The translations under genes and the position numbers were made by a program. Under the pieces are notes generated by a model, which saw only the letters and a list, made by a program, of their open reading frames with translations, searched no databases and was not told where the DNA came from. From NCBI GenBank assembly GCA_946811695.1, contig OX328124.1, forward strand, positions 27,361,448 through 27,425,447: a stretch of DNA of 64,000 bases, read 5' to 3'. Origin of the DNA: Gonocerus acuteangulatus (taxonomy: Eukaryota; Arthropoda; Insecta; Hemiptera; Coreidae). Of this stretch, positions 1 to 9,949 are shown piece after piece. Numbering within the stretch: position 1 is the stretch's first letter; each line of letters starts with the position of its first letter.

Positions 1-743
1 AAGCTAAGGTTAACAATGGTTAGTCCAAGGCTTACTCAATGGTGTACGTATTAGTTGAACATAGTCTGTTAGAGCAATAAAACATAAATTTATTTATTAA
101 TTGTAAAAGTTGTTTAAGTAATTGATTGCTCTTGACAGCGTGTGAATAAAAAACGAAGTCATTTTGATGTTAATGTTATTTATAAACTTACCATCCGTTC
201 GCGTGTTTTACCCCGCAGTCACCACCGAAGCATATTCCACTCCATTGCCAGGATGCGGGTACCATCTCGTATATTGATCGGCTTAATTCTTCATGCAGAC
301 AACACCTATAGGCTTGTCACACGCAACGGGTTATTTTTACAAAAAACGTTCGATAGTTATCTTACTTGCTTATTGATTTTTATAAAATTCAACCTCTTTT
401 CCAATGAAATTAATTATGAGAAACATCTAATCATTCACCTCAAACCAGAAACTTATTTGTTTATTCATTCCTCTTTTACAAGACGTATCGGCCATTTTTA
501 CCCCCTTACTTTTTTATACAAATTTCTCAAACCTCTGGTCAATGTTTATACATAATTTAAAACTAATATTACCTTAAAAACAACTGCCTCTTTTATGCAA
601 TCTGTAATCTAGGCTGGCTTTAAAAAGATGCCGATGTTTAAGGCAAAATAAGATTTTAAATAATGTACAAATGTTAGAAAGATAGCCGATAATTGATGTA
701 AAGGAGTAATATAGGAATTTTATGATATCTAAATACTTTACTT
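1..743. other. Unassigned DNA
   Basis: No recognisable gene or repeat family was found here. A 137-codon open frame at 142-555 (+) has no recognisable domain and a composition like the surrounding non-coding DNA, so it is not called as a gene. Confidence 0.4.
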
Positions 744-949
744 GGAGGCCCTGTGGCCGTGAGTTTTAAGGCGTGAGTACTTAACACTCCGTGCCAAAGG
801 CGTGGGTTCTATTCCCACTATGGGGTGGTAGCTTTTCTTTAGAAAAAAGAAAAGGCATCAGCACTATCCTAGCTAGAAAAGGGTGGAAACCTATAGATAC
901 CCCGTCCTAAAAATTCTTAGTTAATAATAATGGACGTTAAAATTTAAAT
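741..949 (+). repeat. SINE-A copy, tRNA-headed
   Basis: The head (GGAGGCCCTGTGGCCGTGAG) and a B-box-like GGTTCTATTCCCAC resemble a tRNA-derived pol III promoter. The body holds an imperfect A-rich palindrome (cttttctttagaaaaaag), the core 'agaaaagggtgg...acctatagata', and a tail ending near TAATAATGGACGTTAAAA. The same arrangement recurs at 25.4, 28.6, 19.3, 9.0, 13.4, 16.4 and 57.3 kb. A 9-bp direct repeat (aatacttta, 732-740 and 950-958) probably marks the target-site duplication. It is non-coding and depends on a LINE for movement. Confidence 0.8.
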
Positions 950-958
950 AATACTTTA

Positions 959-1478
959 ACTTTCTTCTAGCGTGAAAATGGCCGAAACGTCATGTAAAAG
1001 AGGAATGTTGTTGGTTTGAGGTTAGGTTAAAATAAGTTTGATCGACGATTTTTTTTAATGAAACAAATGTTATAAGGCAATTAATTATGAGCTTAAACAA
1101 GAAAAAAATAATATGATTCATCATGATATTGTGCACATGGTCAGATATCTAGATCTTGATGAAATCTTTTGTCAATTTTGAGGGATTCGTTCTACTATTT
1201 ATGCAACATGAAATTTCTATTGTGTGTTTTCATACGTTTAACGTTCATATAACCCAGGATCCTGGATACGTTTGGTGTAAAAAAAGTATTACAAATAAAA
1301 TATTTTATTAACAGAAATGATCAGTCTTGTACATTTTCTTGAATATCTGTTGAAAAATCGTGGTAGGTGATCATTCGAAAGCGCAATAAAGTTTATATCA
1401 AATAGCCATACATTTCTATAGGGCCACTTGAGATGCAGAAAACGGTACTTGTAGTTTAGTTACATTAAGGGCGTTATT
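959..1478. other. Unassigned AT-rich DNA
   Basis: No open frame with recognisable content, repeat family or RNA was found. It contains only short A and T runs. Confidence 0.4.
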
Positions 1479-1485
1479 TTATAAG

Positions 1486-2576
1486 TTACTAGCTGTTACC
1501 CGGCGTGCCATGCTACACCTACTTTCTGCATATAGAAGAGCCCCAACAAAATTAGAAACCAATAGAGTATTATTAAAATCTAACAACACAAACCTGTAAC
1601 TGTTTCGAACCCTTGACCTCCCAACTTTGAGTCCTAGACGACTTTGACCTAACCTATAACACCCCCGTATCAAGACATACATTTATGCCAAGTTTGGTGA
1701 AAATCGGTCTAACGGAGTGGATTTTTATAAAAAAAAACAAAAAAAAAAAAAAAAAAAAAAACATACAGACTGCAGCTGGTAGACGTTTTTGACTTGGCCT
1801 ATGACAATCCCCTGATCAAGACCAACCTGTGTGCCCAGTTTGATCAAAACATATAGAACGGTTTTGATTTTATAGGGAACAAACATACAGACAGACAGCT
1901 GGTAGAGGTTTTTGACCTAGCTTACGGCACTCTCCAGATTAGGATCTACCTGTGTACCGAGTTTAGTCAAAATCGGACGAACGGCGTGGATTTGTATGAG
2001 GTACAAACTTACTGACAGACAGCCGGTAGACGTTTTTGACTTAGCCTACGACACTCCCCAGATTAAGATCTACATGTGTACCGAGTTTAGTCGAAATCGG
2101 ACGAACGGTGTGGATTTGTATAAAGGACGACCATACAGACAGACAGTTATAAGACGTTTTGGACTTAGCCTAAGACACTCCCCAGATTAAGATCTACATG
2201 TGTACCGAGTTTAGTCAAAATCGAACGAACGGTGTGGATATTTATAAGGGACAAACATACATACAGACAGTTATAAGACGTTTTTGACTTAGCCTACGAC
2301 ACTCTCCAGATTATGATCTACATGTGTACCGAGTTTAGTCAAAATCGGACGAACGGTGTGGAGACGGTATCGAGTTTATTCAAAATCGGACGAACGGTGC
2401 GGATTTGTATAAGGCACAAACATACAGACAGACAGCTGGTAGATTTTTTTGACTTAGCCTAGGAGATTTCCCGTATCAAGACGTACCTGTCTGCCAAGTT
2501 TGGTCTAAATCGGTCAAACGGTGTGGATTTGTATAAGGAACAAACAAACAGACACGTGATTTTTATATATATAGAT
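1486..2576 (+). repeat. Tandem repeat array, period about 124 bp, in a TE-like 3' region
   Basis: Six partly diverged units recur, anchored on 'agacgtttttgacttagcct' at 1781, 1914, 2028, 2152, 2276 and 2441. Spacing is 133, 114, 124, 124 and 165 bp. The last interval is 41 bp longer because of a partial internal duplication near 2362-2400. Each unit carries 'accgagtttagtcaaaatcg', 'gaacggtgtggatttgtata' and 'aaacatacagacagacag'. The array is preceded by 'ctagctgttacccggcg' and a poly(A) tract (1739-1760). That phrase resembles the conserved 3' sequences of many insect transposable elements, but the family is not identified. Confidence 0.75.
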
Positions 2577-3463
2577 TCTAAGCTTTCCAATTTACACTGA
2601 AGATAAGCATTATATGGACACAAGCAATGGTTCGAGCTAGATGTTTTCCGATATTTGAGTACTTTTGGAACTGGGTCGGTATGTTGGCGAAGAGTACCAC
2701 TGAAGGTGCAGTTTAGCTTTGAAGGACTCTGGTGCTGGAATACTGAAAAATATTAGCGTTATAATTCTATCTAATGTTTGGCGTTACCTTCTTCCATGCT
2801 AATATAAATATTGTATGATGGAAATAATTAGCGATAATCTGTACCATGTGAGACATCTGTCAGCTTTTAATTCTGTTAAATTTTGAATAATGTTAATTAT
2901 ACTTACCATATTGTGCCAATGAAAACTGCTTACTCACAATCATGAGATAATGTGTTTGAAGCGTAAATATGATAGCGTTATGTTGTTGAATTGTTGCAGT
3001 CGGAACGGCAAGCTCGTTGGGGTCTATTGATCGGGCTCCTACTATCCCTGGGCTTTCTCCTCCTATTGCGAAATATTAGGACATCATCCTGTTTTATATT
3101 GAAAGTAATTGGTTTCATTTTATCATATTATTTTATAATTAGAGAATGGCTAGGTTCAAAAGCGACGCACGATTTAATCCAGATTCAAACAGTGTGAAAT
3201 CATCCCATAAGATCTTCTACCAGATCAAACAACATTTTAAACTAATTGTGGGATTCACTACAGGATGTGATGTGGTGAACTCTTAATTGCTAAGTGTAAT
3301 AGGTCTGGGGTTTTGCGTTATGTTGCACGACCTGTTATGATCTGAAGTTGCAAAAGACTTTTATTGCAGGAAGTGACAGTTCTAATGTCGTTAGCCTTTT
3401 ACTACAGGTGGTGAATTATACGAAATCAGGAGATGATTGCTTTACGGTCTGATGGTCAGAAGA
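2577..3463. other. Unassigned; one weak exon-like stretch
   Basis: Mostly AT-rich and featureless. A possible 3' splice site (ttgaattgttgcag) ends at 2999. It is followed by a short frame encoding a Leu-rich, membrane-like segment (WGLLIGLLLSLGFLLLL, about 3015-3070) that stays open to 3195. There is no homology signal or partner exon, so it is recorded only as a weak possibility. Confidence 0.2.
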
Positions 3464-3465
3464 TA

Positions 3466-3546
3466 TCGTCCCTACCATGTCAAACTATCGAATATGCAAA
3501 TGCCGTGTTGTCAACAATCTAAGAGCGAAGTCTCGAATCTGAAAAA
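3466..3546 (+). mobile_element. MITE-F copy, left part (interrupted by element E1)
   Basis: It starts with TA followed by the terminal inverted repeat TCGTCCCTACCATGTCAAAC, as in intact copies at 8279-8532 and 43198-43452. The inner part (gcgaagtctcgaatctgaaa) matches the 43.2 kb copy. The element stops in an A-run at 3546, where E1 begins, and resumes at 6463. Its TA flank and terminal repeats fit a mariner/Tc1-type non-autonomous element. Confidence 0.85.
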
Positions 3547-4254
3547 GTCCGACTCGCAGGAACTGCGTCATCTTAGCGCGGTTCCATTCATATCCCTAGT
3601 GTTATTTTGTAGACTTAGAATAGAAACAGTTATTACTTTGTTTGGATCATTCCTAATGTAAACAAATATGAAAAAAAAAAACAACAAGATTTTCGGCTAG
3701 GGATGAAACTATCCTAAGCAGAAATTACTCTTTCTGCCGTCCCAAGTTTCGGTCTACGAAGACTCTTCTACGAATATATTTCTAATTTACTTAACTTGCA
3801 GTGCTAACATATCCATTTTACTTTTAAATGCAATTAAACAAAATAAAATTGTACATGAAAATGAGAAAGTAGTGTTATTTTTTATTGAACTACGGCCACA
3901 TTCAACAACAAAATATAATTATATTTCTAGTATAGAATTTGGCTGCATGACTTCCTACAGGTAAAGGTAACTGTCAGCTGTCCTAGAATGCTTGATGAGA
4001 ACAATGAATCTTGATTTATGAAGTGCAATAAAAGCCTACCTGAACCGGCAGACTACCTCGACCCGGACTGACCCTACACGGCGAATATTTACGTTTTCAG
4101 TTCTGTTACAGGTTCAAAGAATTTGTATTTATTCCCCTGTTTTATTGAGAAATACATCCTCCTCCTAGAAGCAATAACGAAATAACAAGAAATAAAAACA
4201 GACAAAAAGAACCGTATAAATAAACGAAATCAATTATCGTTTATCAAACTTCTA

Positions 4255-5960
4255 AGTTTTATGTACTTATTTCTCCGTTTGACATCGCCTAATCAAAACT
4301 TTCTTCAGAACCTGTTTTCTAAAGCATTTAGTAAGCTTTCGAATGGTAACCATCCGTTTACCAAGATTCTCAACCGTTTTCGAGATATTAAGGAAAGTAT
4401 ATGACGTTTCCAAAGCTTTTCATCTCTATTAATAAATTATTTTAATTTAACCCTTCCTTAACTCCAAACGTAAGTAAATTTTCAGCATACTAGTTTTGAT
4501 GAAATTAGAACATGCAGAAAATGTTTCAACTGAATCCCATAATTCGAAGTACCAAAATCAAAGACAAAAAAAAAGTTCGAATAAACAAAATCAATTACTT
4601 AAAAGTTTTAAGCACTTATTTCTCCGATTGACATCGCTTATTCAATACTTTCTTTAGAACCTTTCTTGTAGACCATTTAGTAAGCTTTCGAATGGTAACC
4701 TTTCGCTTCCCAAGATTTTCAACCGTTTTCGAGATATTAAGAAATTATACGAAGTTCCCAAAACTTTTTATTATTTCTGACAACAGAAAATTGGTCTCAT
4801 TTTACCTATCCTGTTTTACACACATATACATTTTCCTTACAAATACAACATAAGAAATTACAAAAATAAAAAGCAATAAAAAACCAAGGGAAAGAGACAA
4901 AAATTACAAAAAGAACGACAAAAACCCGTTCATAAGAACAAAACAGACGTATTTGAAATTTTAAGCACTTATTTCTCCGATTGACATAACCTAATCAAAA
5001 ATAGTTTTAGAATCATTTTTGTAGAGAATTTAGTAAGCTTTCAAATAGTTTCAATCCACTTACCACGATTTCCCAACCGTGTTCGAGATATTAATGAAAG
5101 TATACGACATTTCCAAAACTTTTCATGTCTGTTCATAAAATATTTTATTCTAACCCTTCCTTAACTCCAAACGTAACATAACTTTCAACATATTAGTTTT
5201 AATGAAAGTAGAACATGCAGATAATGTTTCAACTGAATCCCGTTATTCTAAGTACCAAAATCAAAGACAAAAAGAACAGTTCGAATGAGCGAAATCAATT
5301 ACTTAAAAGTTTTAAGCACGTATTTCTCCGATTGACATCGCTTATTCAAAACTTTCTTTAGAACCTTTCTTGTAGACCATTTAGTAAGCTTTCGAATGGT
5401 AACCTTTCGCTTCCCAAGATTTTCAACCGTTTTCGAGATATTAAGAAATTATACGAAGTTCCCAAAACTTTTTATTATTTCTGACAACAGAAAATTGGTC
5501 TCATTTTACCTATCCTGTTTTACACACACATACATTTTCCTTACAAATAAAACATAAGAAATTACAAAAATAAAAAGCAATAAAAACCAAGGGAAAGAGA
5601 CAAAAATTACAAAAAGAACGACAAAAACCCGTTCATAAGAACAAAACAGACGTATTTGAAGTTTTAAGCACTTATTTCTCCGATTGACATAACCTAATCA
5701 AAAATAGTTTTAGAGTCATTTTTGTAGAAAATTTAGTAAGCTTTCAAATAGTTTAAATCCACTTACCACGATTTCCCAACCGTGTTCGAGATATTAATGA
5801 AAGTATACGAAGTTTCCAAAACATTTCATGTCTGTTCATAAAATATTTTATTCTAACCCTTCCTTAACTCCAAACGTAACATAACTTTCAACATATTAGT
5901 TTTAATGAAAGTAGAACATGCAGATAATGTTTCAACTGAATCCCGTTATTCTAAGTACCC
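4255..5960 (+). repeat. Internal tandem repeat of E1, five units of about 352 bp
   Basis: The anchor 'acttatttctccg(a/t)ttgacat' occurs at 4265, 4614, 4967, 5318 and 5670, giving steps of 349, 353, 351 and 352 bp. Alternate units are more alike than neighbours, producing a clear 703-bp superperiod ('gtaccaaaatcaaagac' at 4549 and 5252). E2 has two such units (from 35067) and E3 has one (near 40193), so unit number varies between copies of the same family. Confidence 0.9.
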
Positions 5961-6264
5961 AAACCAAAAACGGTATTCAAAAACTATTTTTCCAATTTTC
6001 TCGACAACGGTTAAAGCTATCGCCTTGAAAATGGTTTCATTCGTTTTTCTAGCCCAAGAAGCCTATAAAACGAGTACTTACAAGCTTATGAACTCAAAAA
6101 CGTAAGCGTTACGATTTTTTCTGCGCGAATTTCGCCCCAAACGCCATCTTCCAGTGGGCGGATTTTGCTGGTTAACGAACTTGACCTTTCAAATTGGACG
6201 ACAGATTTTTGTACCAAATTTCATCAAAATCGGACCATTCGTCTTCTATTTAGAGAGCGAACAG

Positions 6265-6268
<4 letters not shown>

Positions 6269-6310
<42 letters not shown>

Positions 6311-6323
6311 TATATATATATAT
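6269..6323. repeat. (TA)n microsatellite inside E1
   Basis: An almost pure TA run with a short interruption (aatatacata). Its position between conserved blocks is the same as in E2 and E3. Confidence 0.95.
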
Positions 6324-6462
6324 ACAAATTTGAACCACCGTTATTTTCGGTTTCTAGGGGTTCTGAAACGCAAAATTTTCTAGTCGGTACTTCCGGATTG
6401 TTTCATTGTATCAACCTTATAAGCGGGGTTCCTCCCTATGGGGGAGGGAGGAACCGCGCTAA

Positions 6463-6501
6463 AAACGAGATTTTGCATATAGTTTGACATGGTAGGGACA
6501 G
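6463..6501 (+). mobile_element. MITE-F copy, right part
   Basis: The sequence 'acgagattttgcatat' plus 'agtttgacatggtagggac' continues the MITE-F interrupted at 3546. It ends next to TA (6502-6503), the expected flank. Joining 3466-3546 to 6463-6501 gives a short MITE with a five-A target, matching the uninterrupted copy at 8279-8532. Confidence 0.85.
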
Positions 6502-6503
6502 TA

Positions 6504-6785
6504 TGAACCCGTTACTTGCCAATTGTGATAGGCGAATTTAGGAGTTGTTTTCAGAATTTGCACATATTGTGCTATGTGTTTGTCCCCATAATATACCAGA
6601 GTAGTACCCGATTTGAAAGACTAGTTTTGAGAAAACGACTTTAAAGTTTAGTGTTCTGAAATGTTCATTTTTTCTTATTTCATTTTTTTCGTGTTTTTTT
6701 GTAATAAAGATAAACATGGGTTTTAATTTTGAAAAGTATTGAAAGAGGACCAAAAAAAAAAACAAAAAAACTAAACAATTAAAAA
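6504..6785. other. Unassigned DNA between E1 and D1
   Basis: AT-rich spacer with poly(T) and poly(A) runs. No gene was recognised. Confidence 0.4.
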
Positions 6786-7480
6786 GCCCGTCACGCAGGA
6801 GCTGCATAACTAAGCACTTTCCTCAGAATTGGGTAGGGTCGAGTGCATTCCTGAATAATTTGCTTAAAATAACCTTGCTTTTATGAGCAGCTGTTTCAAT
6901 TATTAATTTTGAAATTAATTTCCTTCCAGAGTTTTGTGTATGCGTGGTACTGCACTACGTAATAAATACACAAAGCTTCAGATTTTCATCTATTGATCTT
7001 GATGAGTTTCGCGAACCTACGTTTGGTGGGAGAATTCAATTCAAACATAGTACAAATTAACACTCCCCCTTCCGATAGACCGATTTAGTTCCTTTTCACA
7101 ACACTTCTTTCTTATTAGATAGCCAGGACGTATTCAGAGTTTCGTAACAATAAAACAGAAATTACGACCGGTATAAGGAAATTAGTTATTTCTGTCCGGA
7201 GTAAACCCCCCCTTCTAGTCAACCGATTTAGTTTATTTTTACAACAAATTTTACTCTTCAGTTGACCACAACAAATACCGAGTTTCGTTGAAATATAACA
7301 AAAATTATGGCTGGTATTGACAAATAACTACTTTTGCTCCGAAGTAAACCCCCCCTCCGGATGGACCTATTTTGTTGGTCAACGAACTCGTTCAATCGTT
7401 TGATGGGGGAATACTATATACCAAGTTTCGTGGGGAAAAGACAAAAACTCTGGCCTGTATCGTGTTAACGGACACATATA

Positions 7481-7482
<2 letters not shown>

Positions 7483-7560
<78 letters not shown>
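7483..7560. repeat. (TA)n microsatellite inside D1
   Basis: About 78 bp of essentially pure TA repeat at the same internal site as the (TA)n of D2. Confidence 0.95.
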
Positions 7561-7563
<3 letters not shown>

Positions 7564-7651
7564 TTTAACTGGGCTCATTTTCGGTGTCTACTAGGTAGGA
7601 TCGACAAAGATTCGAAGACATTTTTCAAAAATTCCGTCATGAGTGACACCT

Positions 7652-7817
7652 GGGGTCTCCCGCGGTCTATTGGCTAGCGCGCTAGATTCATAAGCGGGAG
7701 ATGGTGGGTTCGATCCCCACCGGCGCCAGAAATTTTCTCATCTCAGGGCTCGCTGAGAAAATTCCTGGCTGCACCCTGGACGTCGGCGCTAATGGCCAAG
7801 ATTTATGTCGATACGCC

Positions 7818-7847
<30 letters not shown>
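7652..7847 (+). repeat. SINE-B copy with 13-bp target-site duplication
   Basis: The head is tRNA-like (GTCTCCCGCGGTCTATTGGC, B box GGTTCGATCCCCAC). The body has an inverted pair around 'gctcgctgag', and the tail is 'ggcgctaatggcc...tgtcgatacgccg' with a poly(A) run to 7847. The direct repeat atgagtgacacct occurs exactly at 7639-7651 and 7848-7860. D2 lacks this insertion and reads straight through, so it serves as an empty site. Confidence 0.92.
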
Positions 7848-7850
<3 letters not shown>

Positions 7851-7893
7851 AGTGACACCTCAATAGCTACTTTCCTTCGGAGGAAAGTGCTAA

Positions 7894-8276
7894 AAGGCAC
7901 CAATCGAAGCTCGCTCAAAAAATTATCATCCAATCAGTGTCGTGATCATACGGCATCGGGACTTCATAAATCATACTTTTTGCCCATTTAACAATTTTTT
8001 CATCACATAAATACTCTTGGATATCATTTTAAAAAAAGGGTAAAAAAAAACAAAAAAAAACAAGAAAATTCAAGGTAATGTTATTTACTTGAGAGGTTTA
8101 CATTCGAATACATGAGACATTAATTGTTTAATTCTTCGATAAATCCTATGTTTTCGTCTCCAAATCCTATGTATACATGAATTTTCATAACCTTGAACAT
8201 TTCAGTGACTAGATATGCATTTGTTTGTCTCTTTTGTTCGGAATACATAGAAAATTCACAAAAATCACTGTGGACA
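7894..8276. other. Unassigned DNA
   Basis: No gene or known repeat seen; A-rich near 8040-8065. Confidence 0.4.
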
Positions 8277-8278
8277 TA

Positions 8279-8532
8279 TCGTCCCTACCATGTCAAACTA
8301 TCGAATATGCAAAATGTCGTTTTTAGATTACGGACATCGCTCTTGGATTGTGGACGATACGGCCTGTCGTAAATCGTCGCAACTGTAACCCCTTTAGAAT
8401 AGCCTTTTATGCCTTAAATAAAGTATCGAATAAGACCATTTTTCAACATATTACTCCGTCAATAGATAGAATATGTTCGTTTTCTACTTTGCTGCGATTT
8501 GCATATTCGATAGTTTGACATGGTAGGGACGA
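8279..8532 (+). mobile_element. MITE-F, complete copy of about 254 bp
   Basis: The terminal inverted repeats run about 35 bp (TCGTCCCTACCATGTCAAAC inwards, and its reverse complement at 8498-8532). The left flank is TA; the right flank is CA, probably a mutated TA. The interior matches the reverse complement of 43198-43452, including the 'gaacgaacatattctatc' block. There is no coding capacity; the likely mobiliser is a TA-specific transposase such as mariner/Tc1. Confidence 0.9.
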
Positions 8533-8710
8533 CATAATGGCGTTTAAATTTTAAATTAGTTTGAAATCTGTCATTCAAGTTTTAACAGAATATTTTTCCT
8601 GTATGTTCTTTTCCTGTAAATACTAAACACAATAATATATTGGGCACTTAAAAAGAGGTTCGATTATACTGATGTTCCTATCTATTTAGCATCTATGCTA
8701 TTATTTATTT
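8533..8710. other. Unassigned short AT-rich spacer
   Basis: Nothing recognised. Confidence 0.3.
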
Positions 8711-8829
8711 AAATATTAGCGTCCATTTATTATTATCACAGAATTAGTGTTAGCTACAGGTCGCAACCCTTTTCTAGCCAGGATAGGGCTGAAGCCTTTT
8801 CTTTTTTCCAATGAAAAGCCATCAGGAAT
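8711..8829 (-). repeat. SINE-A body and tail lacking the tRNA head
   Basis: On the minus strand it reads from the 'aaaagaaaagg' palindrome through 'ctatcctggctagaaaaggg' to the GGACGCTAATATTT tail. No tRNA-like head precedes it. Instead it joins directly to a mariner-derived segment (8830-9012). The same joint is present at 13384/13385, so this is a repeated chimeric unit. Confidence 0.75.
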
Positions 8830-9012
8830 ATATATCACACTTTTATAAATTTCCATATGAAAATTTATTAGACTTTCCAATAATCGCCTAGCATATAACA
8901 CGACTTCGCAACCAACTTGGAGATATTGGATTTGTGCAAACATAATCGTGGCCCATTTGTTCTAGATGGTGAGCAACTATTGAATGGTCAACACCAACTT
9001 CTCTCGCAATGT
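8830..9012 (-). pseudogene. Mariner transposase fragment (HTH end) joined to a SINE tail
   Basis: On the minus strand the start encodes REVGVDHSIVAHHLEQMG, close to the second helix-turn-helix of mariner transposases (typically ...GVSQSTVSRHLKQIG). Downstream the frame no longer resembles mariner and has stops; the rest of the transposase, including the DD34D catalytic region, is missing. A parallel copy lies at 13203-13384 on the plus strand. Family-level assignment rests on this HTH and on the longer, better copy at 13 kb. Confidence 0.7.
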
Positions 9013-9175
9013 CAATTTATTATTGACACAGAATTTTAGGACGGGTTAGCTACAGGTCACAACCTTTTTCTAGCCAGGATAGGGCTGATGAATATTTTTT
9101 TTTTTTTTTTAAAGAAAAGCCACCACCCCTAGTAGTAATCGAACCCACGACCTTTGGCTGAGCTATTTGGGATGA
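9013..9175 (-). repeat. SINE-A copy
   Basis: Minus-strand SINE-A: B-box-like region (reverse of 'aatcgaacccacgacc'), poly(T) at 9096-9110, core reverse of 'acaacctttttctagccagg', tail near 9013. It lies directly upstream, in element orientation, of the mariner-SINE chimera. Confidence 0.75.
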
Positions 9176-9240
9176 CATCCGCTGTTTCTACGAAGACCGG
9201 CATATAGATATCGGCATGATTGTAGTGCTGGGGGTTATCG

Positions 9241-9262
9241 CCCCCCCCCCCCCCCCCCCCCC
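9241..9262. repeat. Poly(C) run
   Basis: An uninterrupted run of 22 C. Length is likely to vary and be error-prone in sequencing. Confidence 0.95.
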
Positions 9263-9535
9263 GGCCAATGCTGTATCCAGCCAGAAGGCCTGTGGAGTCT
9301 TGTATCGATCCCTCCTTCCAGAGTCCTCCGCTGACAACACTCTCTCATCGCTCTCTCAATTCTCTCTCTGATTAGATAAAATACTGATAAGAATAATGTG
9401 CATATAACAACCGTCATTGGATAAACGAATTGATTGACTGGTAATACAGTGTTAATTACTAATGCATTTAATGATGGCGTTTGAACCATTTGTCTTGGAT
9501 TTGTTTAAAGACGTTCGTATGTCAGTATTGACATA

Positions 9536-9759
9536 TCGCCGCTACAAATGCAAAGTATCGAATGTGAAAATTACCACTTTTCAGATAGGAAAAGTATTTA
9601 TTCATAACTTTTTTTTTGGACAGTCAAATATTCGGCAGATTTGACCTTTTGATAGTGGAATACTTTCCCTTTAATAGAGTGATCTAAGATTCAAGAATTT
9701 GAAATTAGTAAAGATTGGTGCATTTTTTCACATTCGTTACTTTGCCTTTGTATCGACGA
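9536..9759 (+). mobile_element. MITE-G copy
   Basis: TA-flanked (9534-9535 and 9760-9761). Ends TCGCCGCTACAAATGCAAA and TTTGTATCGACGA. The interior 'cagataggaaaagtatttat' through 'aatactttccctttaatag' is nearly identical to 14752-15003. No coding capacity. Confidence 0.85.
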
Positions 9760-9900
9760 TATATATCGTTTGTTATTGGTAAACTACAACGAAAAAAAAT
9801 GTATATTAATGTCTACACTCAGTACTATACATATCAATCTATAATGAGTATACTTAAATTACAGATTATTTTGAAGCATTTCTTGTGCTTGAAATGTGCA

Positions 9901-9902
<2 letters not shown>

Positions 9903-9945
<43 letters not shown>
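9903..9945. repeat. (TA)n microsatellite
   Basis: TA tract of about 43 bp flanked on both sides by 'tgtgcatatat'-like sequence. No host element was recognised. Confidence 0.9.
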
Positions 9946-9948
<3 letters not shown>

Positions 9949-9949
9949 C

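Larger units (their letters stand above)
3547..6462 (+). mobile_element. Helentron/HINE-like element E1
   Basis: The 5' end reads GTCCGACTCGCAGGAACTGC, then CTTAGCGCGGTTCC. The 3' end has a hairpin (GGTTCCTCCC, nine-base loop, GGGAGGAACC) followed by GCGCTAA. The 5' subterminal TTAGCGCGGTTCC is the exact reverse complement of the 3' GGAACCGCGCTAA. The middle holds five tandem units of about 352 bp, then a (TA)n tract. E2 and E3 have the same ends. Such subterminal inverted repeats, 3' hairpin and internal microsatellite are known for HINE/DINE-1 non-autonomous Helentrons; the assignment is inference. No Rep/helicase coding was found. Short frames near 5905-6105 recur in all copies but look like repeat sequence, not genes. 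Confidence 0.75.
6786..7893 (+). mobile_element. Helentron/HINE-like element D1 (carries a SINE-B insertion)
   Basis: The 5' end has CACGCAGGAGCTGCATAAC, then CTAAGCACTTTCCTC. The 3' end has a hairpin (ACTTTCCT, TCGG, AGGAAAGT) followed by GCTAA. The 5' subterminal block is complementary to the 3' terminus, as in family E. The interior contains about three diverged units of roughly 130 bp (7050-7360) around C-rich runs such as 'gtaaacccccc', then a long (TA)n tract. The minus-strand copy D2 (53788-54903) shares the whole plan. SINE-B at 7652-7847 interrupts it just inside the 3' end. No protein-coding content was found. Confidence 0.75.

Noticed and set aside
142..555. 137-codon open frame
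   Set aside because: No recognisable domain and composition like the non-coding surroundings; likely chance.
5905..6105. 66-codon frame repeated at 35655 and 40426, as a possible conserved small protein
   Set aside because: The conservation covers the whole E element, including non-coding parts, and changes do not favour synonymous sites by eye.
7372..7677. Frame running through the (TA)n tract (Tyr-Ile repeats), also at 9715, 16630, 32169, 35836 and 53904
   Set aside because: TA repeats lack stops in these frames, so they give artificial open frames.
7654..7720. tRNA-like sequence (also at 744, 36.5, 39.3 and 47.5 kb) as a true tRNA gene
   Set aside because: Each is joined to a SINE body and tail, several have target duplications, and the cloverleaf is imperfect.
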